A stretch of DNA of 6,440 nt from Gemmatimonadota bacterium (GTDB lineage Bacteria; Gemmatimonadota; Gemmatimonadetes; Longimicrobiales; Gaopeijiaceae). Below, in pieces: positions 1 through 5,631 of the stretch (position 1 is the stretch's first letter; every line of letters begins with the position of its first letter). The DNA lies in NCBI GenBank assembly GCA_015492755.1, contig WGEM01000259.1, forward strand, positions 1-6,440, in the 5' to 3' direction. The notes beneath the pieces were generated by a model. That model had not been told where the DNA came from, ran no database searches, and saw nothing but the letters and a program-made list of their open reading frames with translations. Made by a program: the position numbers and the translations under genes.

Positions 1-1390
1 GAACGGGGAGCCGCGCCTCTTCGGCCGCGCGGACCTCCCCGAGTTCGGTTGGCGGATCTACGCGACATTCCCCGGTGAGTCCCTGCTCGGTGCACGCTAC
101 GTCCGGGCTCGGGACGCCGGCCTCCTGGGTCTGGTGCTCCTCGGACTGGGCCTGGCTCTGGCCACGCTCGCATACCGGGCGGTGACCACGCCCCTGACGG
201 CGCTGGCACTCCAGATCGAGGCGCTGGGCGAGGGGGGGCGCATCGTGGGCGCGGACGACCTCCCCCCCGAGCTGGCGGAGGTGGCGAGGGCGCTCAACGG
301 GGCGCTGGACGCCCGCGAGCGCGCCGACGAGCGGTACTTCGCCTTCCTGGCGCACGCCCCTTTCGGGGTGTTCATCTCCACGCGGGACGGCCGCTTCCTC
401 TTGGTCAATGAAGCGTTGGCGCGAATGCTGGGCTATGAGAGTGCGGCGGAGTTGGTGCAGCGGGGGGTGCTGGCCGTGTTTCGGTCGCCCGAGGAGCGCG
501 AGTTTCTGCTGCGGCACTATCTGCAGGAGGGTGGTGTTCGTGGGTTCGAGTGGGAGCTGGTGCGCAAGGACGGTACGACGGTGCCGGTGCTCATCTCCGG
601 GAGGCGCCATGCCGATCCACAGCACGGCATGGTATTCGAGGGGGTCATCCAGGACCTCACCGAGCTCCGTCGTCTGGAGGAGATCCAGCGGCATCAGCAG
701 AAGGGTGAAACGGTGGGCCGCATGGCGGGCGGTCTCGCCCACGAGCTCAACAACGTGCTCACGGTGGTGCGGGGGCACGCCGAGCTCCTCCGGCAGGAGC
801 TGGAGGGCACGCCCCTGGCCGATGACGTACGGCAGATCGAGGAGGCCGCCGACCGGGCCACCGAGTTCACACGGCGGATTCTGGCGATCTCCCGACGGGA
901 CCCGGTGCAGAACGAGCCGGTGGATCTGGCCCCCTTTCTGGACGAGCTGGAGGGCACGCTCCGGCGCGTGCTCCCCGCCTACGTCGCGCTGGTGGTGGAG
1001 CGGGGTGCGGACTGCGGGACGGTCTTCCTCCACCCGGGCCAGCTCGAGCAGGTGCTGCTGAACCTTGCCATCAACGCCCGCGACGCGATGCCGCGGGGCG
1101 GCACGCTCACCCTCCGTTGCGAGGGCGCATATGAAGACGGTCGCCGCTGGATCCGGATCGTGGTGGAGGACACCGGTGAAGGGATGGCTCCCGAGATTCT
1201 GGAACGCATCTTCGAGCCGTTCTTCTCCACGAAGCCGCCGGAGAAGGGATCCGGCCTGGGGTTGGCCACCAGCCTGGGCATCGTGGAGCAGGCGGGAGGC
1301 ACCATCCGCGTGGAGAGCGAGCCCGGGCGGGGTACCCGTTTCGAGGTCTGGTTGCCGCCGTACGAGCCTCCTCCCGTGGCGGAGGGATAG
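1..1390 (+). CDS. Sensor histidine kinase (TM-HAMP-PAS-HisKA-HATPase), 5'-truncated
   Basis: The frame is open from base 2 to the TAG at 1388-1390, giving 462 visible residues; the true start lies upstream of the window. The first ~38 residues, with a GWRIYATFPG stretch, look like the end of an extracytoplasmic sensor domain of dCache type. A TM helix follows (about nt 117-180), then a HAMP-like linker (to about nt 330) and a PAS domain (about 334-680). The HisKA H-box reads GLAHELNNVLT, with the phospho-accepting His at nt 740-742. The ATPase domain has an N-box NLAINARDA (from 1061), G1 EDTGEGM (from 1166), F-box FEPFFSTK and G2 GSGLGLA (from 1247), so all catalytic boxes are present. The protein should autophosphorylate at the membrane in response to an external or PAS-bound cue. 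It carries no receiver of its own; the receivers encoded just downstream are the obvious candidate partners (inference). The H-box style resembles NtrB-like kinases. A GTG at 134 is an internal codon, not a plausible start, because it falls inside the TM segment. A run of seven Gs at 232-238 does not break the frame. Confidence 0.93.
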   Translation, partial: NGEPRLFGRADLPEFGWRIYATFPGESLLGARYVRARDAGLLGLVLLGLGLALATLAYRAVTTPLTALALQIEALGEGGRIVGADDLPPELAEVARALNGALDARERADERYFAFLAHAPFGVFISTRDGRFLLVNEALARMLGYESAAELVQRGVLAVFRSPEEREFLLRHYLQEGGVRGFEWELVRKDGTTVPVLISGRRHADPQHGMVFEGVIQDLTELRRLEEIQRHQQKGETVGRMAGGLAHELNNVLTVVRGHAELLRQELEGTPLADDVRQIEEAADRATEFTRRILAISRRDPVQNEPVDLAPFLDELEGTLRRVLPAYVALVVERGADCGTVFLHPGQLEQVLLNLAINARDAMPRGGTLTLRCEGAYEDGRRWIRIVVEDTGEGMAPEILERIFEPFFSTKPPEKGSGLGLATSLGIVEQAGGTIRVESEPGRGTRFEVWLPPYEPPPVAEG

Positions 1391-1466
1391 GAACCCTTAG
1401 CTTCAAGGCATTCCACCCCCGTGCCGAGACTAAAAGGCGCTCGACGTCGCACGCGGGGCCCGCTTC

Positions 1467-1474
1467 GGGAGGGA
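1467..1474 (+). promoter_or_regulatory. Ribosome binding site supporting the GTG start at 1483
   Basis: GGGAGGGA lies 8 nt upstream of GTG 1483, a strong Shine-Dalgarno match that favours this start. An in-frame ATG at 1513 has a weaker GGAG (1500-1503) 9 nt upstream and would still give a complete first receiver domain, so it is a real alternative. The 92-bp gap between the kinase stop and this start shows no convincing terminator, so co-transcription with the kinase is possible. Confidence 0.55.
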
Positions 1475-1482
1475 ACCTCTGC

Positions 1483-4122
1483 GTGCCGTACCGACGCCTG
1501 GAGCCTGAACGCATGATGGAGCTTGCTCGCCCGGTGATTCTGGCGGTGGATGATGATGCCGCCGTTCTGGCGTCACTGCGGCGGGGGCTGGGACGAGCGG
1601 GGTACGACGTGCGCACGGCGGAGGACCCTGACACGGCGTGGGAGCTCCTCGGCACCGTACGTCCGGCGCTCATCCTCCTCGATGTCGTCTTGCCGGGCGG
1701 TGTCGACGGGTTCGAGCTGTGCCGGCAGATCTGCCGGCTGCCGGAGTTCGAAACCGTGCCGGTGGTCTTCGTCACCGCGCTGGATTCGCCGCAGGATGAA
1801 GCGAAGGCCTTCGCGGCGGGGGGGGCGGCCTTCATCCGGAAGCCCTTCGACCTGGACGTCCTCCTCAAGGAGATCGAAAGGCATGTGGGGACCGGTCGCC
1901 GGTGGGCCGCACTCCGGGAAGACGGAGCGTCGTGGCTCACGTGGATCCGGCCCGACACCTTCGACGCATTCAAGCGCTACCTCGTGGGCGAGCGGCGGGC
2001 GGGAGGTGCTCCGGCGGAGGATGTGGATCGGCTCCGTCCCGGGGATCTGTACGGGTTGGCAGCGCTCCTCAACCTTTCTGAGGAGCACGTGGCACGCTAC
2101 GCCGCCCGGTTCCTGGACATCCCGTACCTCACCCGGATCCTTCCGGAGGACGTGCCTCTCGGTGTGCTTCCTCGGGCGTTCTGCGAGCGGAACCTGGTGG
2201 CTCCGGTTCGGACCGGACCGGAGGGCTTCACGGTAGCCATCACGAACCCGTTCGACTTCCATCTCCTCGAAATGCTCAGTCGCACCGTCTGGCGGGACTG
2301 CCCACCGCGGGTGGCTATGACGGCGCCGGACGTGATGCGGCTACTCTTCGTGGATCCCAGAGACGCGGCCTTGCAGCTGGTGTCGCTGGAAGCCGACCCG
2401 CCTCCTCCCGGAGTCGTGAGCGACCCGTCGGTGCACGAACTCGCCTCGATGCTCGTGCGCAGCGCACTGCAGGAGCGCGCCAGCGACCTGCACATCGAGC
2501 CGAAGGACCGCCATACCCTGGTCCGCTTCCGTATCGACGGCGACATGCACGACGTACGTACGCTGGACCATGCTATGGCGTCCAAGCTGGTCTCCCGCTT
2601 CAAAGCGCTGGCGGGGATGGACATCGCCGAGCGGCGGCGGCCGCAGGACGGTTCGGTGGAGGTCCTGGTGCACGGACGGAAGCTGAAACTGCGACTCGCC
2701 ACGAGTTCCACCACCGACGGTGAGACGCTGGTGATACGCGTACTGGAGCCGGACCGCAGCGCGCTGCCGCTGGGCGAGCTGGGGATGGAGCCCGAGCAGG
2801 TGGATTCGGTGGTGGGTATGGCGAACCGCCATCAGGGAATGATCCTTGTGGTGGGTCCCACGGGCTCGGGGAAATCCACCACCATTTTTTCTCTTCTCTC
2901 GCAGGTGGATGGTCGAACCCGGAGCATCATGTCGGTGGAGGATCCGGTGGAGTACCGGATCCCCTTCGCCAATCAGCAGCAGGTGAACGACCGTGCCGGC
3001 GTGACCTTCGAATCACTACTCCGCTCGGCGATGCGTCAGGACCCAGACATCTTGTTTCTCGGGGAGATCAGGGACTCCTTCTCCGCGAAAGCCTCACTGG
3101 ACTTCGCCAGCTCGGGCCATCTCACTGTCTCCACCCTCCACTGTGCCAACGCTACGGCGGCGGTGTTCCGTCTGGAGCGGCTGGGTGTGGAACGCGCCGC
3201 CCTGGCGGATGCCCTGCTGGGTGTGGTGGCCCAGAAACTGGTGAAGCGGTTGTGCCCGCACTGCAAGGAGGTCGGCCCCGTCACACCGGAAGAACGCGGT
3301 TTCCTCTTGGAATTCACCGATGCACCGCCGGAAATCGTGGCAAGGCCTCGCGGCTGTCCCGCCTGCCGCGACACGGGCTACCTGGGCCGGGAAGCGGTGG
3401 TGGAAGTGCTCCCCTGCGATGCCATGATCTCGGAGCTCATCCGCGGCGGCGCCTCCGTAGCGGAGATCCGGACGTTCTGCGTGGAACGCGGAGATTTCAT
3501 GATGTTTCACCACGCTGTTCGTAAGGTGGAACGCCTGGTCTGCCCCCCGCGTGACGCATACGAGCACGTGCTCCTGGAGGAGGGACGGTTTCGCAACGCG
3601 TCCGAAGCGCGTACCCTATTGGAGGGTCGACTGCCGCGCGGTGAGGGTAGAGGGGAGTCCGGACCGGTCCGAAGCGCTCAGGGAGGCTATCCCCCTCAGA
3701 GCACCGCGGAACCGGGGAAGGGAGAAGCGGAAACCGGAGCGGAACACCTCCGGGTGCTGGTGGTGGAGGACGATCCGGTGGCGCGCCGACTCGCGGTGGC
3801 GGCCCTGGAAAGTGACGGCTTCCAGGTGGCGTGTGTCGAGGATGGCGTACATGCGCTCCTGGAGATCGGACAGGCAAGTTTCGACGTCATCGTATCGGAT
3901 CTGAACATGCCCCATCTGGACGGCCTCCGCCTCCTGGACGTGCTGGTTTCGAGGGGTATCGATGTGCCTGTGGTCTTTCTCACCTCGGATACCGCGTCGG
4001 AGACGGAGGCGCGTGTGCTGCAGGCCGGGGCCGCCGATTTCGTGCGGAAGCCGGTTGAGCCCACCGTGCTCCGCCGTCGGGTGCGCACTGCAGCCGCCCG
4101 CACAGGAGTGCACGCGCCATGA
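1483..4122 (+). CDS. Receiver-GspE/PilB ATPase-receiver fusion protein
   Basis: This 879-residue protein has three parts. REC1 (about residues 17-137) has acidic D23/D24, phospho-acceptor D67 in ILLDVVLPG, T98 and K120. Next is a type II secretion/type IV pilus assembly ATPase. It has a degenerate GspE N-terminal domain (about 185-289), ASDLHIEP at 333-340, Walker A GPTGSGKST at 458-466 (K464), Walker B-type DPDILFLGEIRD with E528, a His box STLHCANA with H553, and a four-cysteine metal-binding module C591/C594/C625/C628. A Gly/Glu-rich linker (about 704-755) leads to REC2 (about 756-875), with D763/D764, phospho-acceptor D806, T834 and K856. Family members form cytoplasmic hexamers that power pilin or pseudopilin assembly at the inner membrane. 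Here phosphorylation at either end presumably tunes the motor (inference). GspE/PilB proteins are usually about 500-570 residues without receivers, so the fusion explains the length. Two motifs deviate from the family norm: GEIRDSF in place of GEIRDxE, and LHCANA in place of LHTNDA. No pilus or secretion genes are in view, so pilus, secretion or another function cannot be decided. The stop overlaps the next start. Confidence 0.93.
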   Translation: MPYRRLEPERMMELARPVILAVDDDAAVLASLRRGLGRAGYDVRTAEDPDTAWELLGTVRPALILLDVVLPGGVDGFELCRQICRLPEFETVPVVFVTALDSPQDEAKAFAAGGAAFIRKPFDLDVLLKEIERHVGTGRRWAALREDGASWLTWIRPDTFDAFKRYLVGERRAGGAPAEDVDRLRPGDLYGLAALLNLSEEHVARYAARFLDIPYLTRILPEDVPLGVLPRAFCERNLVAPVRTGPEGFTVAITNPFDFHLLEMLSRTVWRDCPPRVAMTAPDVMRLLFVDPRDAALQLVSLEADPPPPGVVSDPSVHELASMLVRSALQERASDLHIEPKDRHTLVRFRIDGDMHDVRTLDHAMASKLVSRFKALAGMDIAERRRPQDGSVEVLVHGRKLKLRLATSSTTDGETLVIRVLEPDRSALPLGELGMEPEQVDSVVGMANRHQGMILVVGPTGSGKSTTIFSLLSQVDGRTRSIMSVEDPVEYRIPFANQQQVNDRAGVTFESLLRSAMRQDPDILFLGEIRDSFSAKASLDFASSGHLTVSTLHCANATAAVFRLERLGVERAALADALLGVVAQKLVKRLCPHCKEVGPVTPEERGFLLEFTDAPPEIVARPRGCPACRDTGYLGREAVVEVLPCDAMISELIRGGASVAEIRTFCVERGDFMMFHHAVRKVERLVCPPRDAYEHVLLEEGRFRNASEARTLLEGRLPRGEGRGESGPVRSAQGGYPPQSTAEPGKGEAETGAEHLRVLVVEDDPVARRLAVAALESDGFQVACVEDGVHALLEIGQASFDVIVSDLNMPHLDGLRLLDVLVSRGIDVPVVFLTSDTASETEARVLQAGAADFVRKPVEPTVLRRRVRTAAARTGVHAP
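4104..4108 (+). promoter_or_regulatory. Ribosome binding site for the downstream receiver gene
   Basis: AGGAG sits inside the end of the ATPase-fusion gene, 10 nt before ATG 4119. With the ATGA stop/start overlap (4119-4122), it indicates translational coupling of the two proteins. Confidence 0.55.
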
Positions 4123-4796
4123 AGGCACTTCTGGTGGAAGACGTCCCCGTCTCGATCTACATCCTCAGGAACATTCTGGAGCGCGCGGGCCACCGTATCG
4201 TCGAGGCGCACTCCGCCGAGGAGGCCCTGGAGGCCCTGGAGGCCCACCCCGGCGTGGGCGTGATCTTCGTGGACGTTCACATGCCGGGGATGACCGGGAT
4301 CGAGTTGGTGGAACGGATCCGCGAGGACCCCAGGCACGGTCCCATGCCCGTGGTGGTGGTGACGGGATCGGGCGATGTGGATACCGTGCGGACGGCGGCG
4401 CGTCTCGGATGCATCGGCTATCTGCTCAAACCGGTGGCGGATCCGCAGCGGGTGCACGAGCTCATGGAGCGGGCCGCGCTGGCCCGTCCCCCGGTCTGCG
4501 ACGAGCCCGACGTGGTGGCGCAGCGCCTCAAGATCGGATCGCGTCAAGCCCGCGACATCTACAGGAGGGTGGTGGAGCAGATCGAAGCGGCCTTCGCCGG
4601 TCGGGTGGACGACCCCGCCGCCTACCGCGACATGCTGGCGGAGGTGGCCCGTCCAGTGGGCGCCGCCCGTCTCCGGCGCGCCCTGGAAGCCGACGTCCCG
4701 TCCCAGGAGCTGGATTGGGAGGTGGAGGTGCTCCTCTCGGAGTGCCGGGAGCTGGGCGGCGCCTCCGCCGACACGCAGGACGCCGCCGGAATCTGA
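4119..4796 (+). CDS. Response regulator: receiver domain with uncharacterised C-terminal region
   Basis: The protein has 225 residues. Residues 1-120 form a complete CheY-type receiver: acidic E7/D8, phospho-acceptor D52 in FVDVHMPGMTG, T82 and K104. Y101 lies three residues before that lysine, the same spacing as the Y106/K109 aromatic switch of CheY. Residues from about 125 to 225 are charged and probably helical (for example RQARDIYRRVVEQIEAAF). I do not recognise a helix-turn-helix, GGDEF, EAL, HD-GYP or Hpt signature there, so a DNA-binding output is not supported; a protein-interaction role is a guess. The start overlaps the ATPase-fusion stop by 4 bp, so the two are almost certainly made together and probably share the upstream kinase. 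A 9-bp tandem repeat encodes EALEALEA within the receiver's second helix. Confidence 0.88.
   Translation: MKALLVEDVPVSIYILRNILERAGHRIVEAHSAEEALEALEAHPGVGVIFVDVHMPGMTGIELVERIREDPRHGPMPVVVVTGSGDVDTVRTAARLGCIGYLLKPVADPQRVHELMERAALARPPVCDEPDVVAQRLKIGSRQARDIYRRVVEQIEAAFAGRVDDPAAYRDMLAEVARPVGAARLRRALEADVPSQELDWEVEVLLSECRELGGASADTQDAAGI
4221..4244 (+). repeat. 9-bp tandem repeat inside the receiver gene
   Basis: GAGGCCCTG occurs twice and is followed by a partial GAGGCC copy, encoding EALEALEA in a helix of the receiver domain. It is in frame (a multiple of 3), so a change in copy number would lengthen or shorten the helix without a frameshift. It may simply reflect amphipathic helix composition. 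Confidence 0.6.
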
Positions 4797-4802
4797 TGCC
4801 GG

Positions 4803-4820
4803 GCAGGCGCGCGGGCCTGC
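4803..4820 (+). terminator. GC hairpin just after the receiver gene, possible weak terminator
   Basis: GCAGGC (4803-4808) and GCCTGC (4815-4820) form a 6-bp stem with a 6-nt loop starting 7 nt after the stop codon. No T-tract follows, so it is not a canonical intrinsic terminator. It could act as a transcript-end stabiliser or have no function. Confidence 0.25.
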
Positions 4821-4840
4821 AGGCTCCGTCACCCTTCCAC

Positions 4841-4881
4841 CCGGCAGAAATCTCCTCCAACGACCCGGCATTTCTTGCCGG
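4841..4881 (+). repeat. Overlapping inverted repeats in the gap before fliL
   Basis: CCGGCAGAAAT (4841-4851) is complementary, with one bulged base, to ATTTCTTGCCGG (4870-4881). The inner CCGGCA (4865-4870) can instead pair with TGCCGG (4876-4881) around a TTTCT loop. The two pairings share the same right arm and exclude each other. A further GTCGGC/GCCGAC pair lies at 4881-4886/4911-4916, and GCTGAGCCG is directly repeated at 4887 and 4906. These are short and could be chance in GC-rich sequence; a terminator or leader RNA is possible but not shown. Confidence 0.35.
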
Positions 4882-4930
4882 TCGGCGCTGAGCCGCAGCG
4901 CATCTGCTGAGCCGACGCCGATCCGTGAGA

Positions 4931-4964
4931 ATTGTATAACACGTTGGTACTGATCGACTTATAG
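4931..4964 (+). promoter_or_regulatory. AT-rich island, possible housekeeping-type promoter
   Basis: In an otherwise GC-rich gap, this stretch contains TATAAC (4935-4940) and TTATAG (4959-4964), both resembling -10 hexamers. No good TTGACA-like -35 sits at the standard spacing. It is the only AT-rich part of the 262-bp gap upstream of fliL, and the new transcription unit would need a start in about this place. Confidence 0.3.
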
Positions 4965-4999
4965 TCTTCGTCCGCGCCTGCTGCGCCCCCTCGTCCATC

Positions 5000-5015
5000 T
5001 GGTACGGCACGTGCC
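5000..5015 (+). promoter_or_regulatory. Candidate sigma-54 (-24/-12) promoter for fliL-fliM
   Basis: TGGTACGGCACGTGCC has GG (5001-5002) and GC (5013-5014) exactly 10 bases apart, as required of sigma-54 promoters. It matches the known TGGCACG-N4-TTGC consensus except at two positions. Transcription would begin near 5026, about 33 nt ahead of the fliL ATG and upstream of its ribosome binding site. Many bacteria transcribe mid-class flagellar genes with sigma-54. The inner GGCACGTGCC (5006-5015) is also a perfect palindrome, so a dimeric regulator site is an alternative. No sigma-54 activator gene is in the window. Confidence 0.35.
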
Positions 5016-5043
5016 ACTGCGACGGGCGGCACCATTGGACGAT

Positions 5044-5049
5044 GAGGAG
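5044..5049 (+). promoter_or_regulatory. Ribosome binding site deciding the fliL start at ATG 5059
   Basis: GAGGAG lies 9 nt upstream of ATG 5059. The longer in-frame option, GTG 5011, lies within the sigma-54-like element, has no comparable Shine-Dalgarno, and would add 16 residues unlike a FliL N-terminus. ATG 5059 is therefore preferred. Confidence 0.6.
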
Positions 5050-5058
5050 CATGGCGCG

Positions 5059-5631
5059 ATGGCTGGGGTTGCTGAGGCACTCGATCAGATCACCGAAGAG
5101 GGCGAGGAGCCGACCGAGGCCCGGAAGGGCGGAAAGCTCGGCGCGATTCTCATCCTTCTCTTCGGAGTGGGGGCAGGTGGAGCGGTAGGGTTCACCACGC
5201 TGGGGCCCTCCGTGGTGGGTCCCATGCTGGCGGAGCGCGCCGTGGCGGCTCCGAACGATGCGGCGGCCGACGACGGCCCCGGTGGCGGGGGACACGGCGC
5301 CGAGGCCGAGGGCGGCACGGGCGGCGCGGCGGACGCGGTCCACATGATCGACAACCTGGTGGTGAACCCCGCGCGTTCCAGCGGGACGCGGTTCCTCCTG
5401 GCCAGCATCGCGGTGCGCGCCTCGAGCAGTGGAGGGGCGGACCTCCTCTCCGCGCACGACATCGAGCTCCGGGACGCGCTCATCATCGTGCTGGGATCCA
5501 AGACCGTGGATGAGCTCGGCGACATCTCCAGGAGAGAGGAACTCGTCGCGGAGATCCGGTCGGCCATCGAGAAGATCGTGGGCACCGGCGTGGTGTCCGG
5601 CATCTACATTCCACAGTTCGTGATCCAATGA
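5059..5631 (+). CDS. fliL: Flagellar basal body-associated protein FliL
   Basis: This 190-residue protein has a charged cytoplasmic N-terminus (1-26), one TM helix (about 27-48), a Gly/Ala/Asp-rich low-complexity linker (about 66-95) and a conserved periplasmic FliL domain. The domain is recognised from IDNLVVNPARSSGTRFLL, then IELRDALIIVLGSKT, and the diagnostic ending VSGIYIPQFVIQ. FliL sits in the inner membrane around the stator units and helps stator recruitment or torque. Length and layout are normal for the family; the glycine-rich linker is somewhat long. The ATG at 5059 is chosen over GTG 5011 because it has a proper ribosome binding site. The stop codon overlaps the fliM start (ATGA, 5628-5631), the usual fliL-fliM order, implying one operon with coupled translation. 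The gene probably starts a separate transcription unit from the ATPase/receiver genes, given the 262-bp gap. Confidence 0.95.
   Translation: MAGVAEALDQITEEGEEPTEARKGGKLGAILILLFGVGAGGAVGFTTLGPSVVGPMLAERAVAAPNDAAADDGPGGGGHGAEAEGGTGGAADAVHMIDNLVVNPARSSGTRFLLASIAVRASSSGGADLLSAHDIELRDALIIVLGSKTVDELGDISRREELVAEIRSAIEKIVGTGVVSGIYIPQFVIQ

Noticed and set aside
1404..1430. Sigma-28-like flagellar promoter before the ATPase-fusion gene (GCCGAGAC at 1423-1430)
   Set aside because: The -10-like element matches the GCCGATAA consensus at 6 of 8 positions, but the -35 at correct spacing matches at only about half its positions. Too weak to annotate.
3696..4871. Long open frame on the - strand
   Set aside because: GC-rich codon bias on the + strand produces long antisense frames; the translation has no recognisable domain and lies opposite well-supported genes.
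3962..4891. Long + strand open frame overlapping the end of the ATPase fusion and the receiver gene
   Set aside because: It is a shadow frame: its translation is low-complexity Gly/Arg-rich with no domain, whereas the overlapping frames encode clear receiver domains.
5011..5058. Longer FliL N-terminus from GTG 5011
   Set aside because: No adequate ribosome binding site precedes it and it overlaps the promoter-like element; ATG 5059 has GAGGAG at good spacing.
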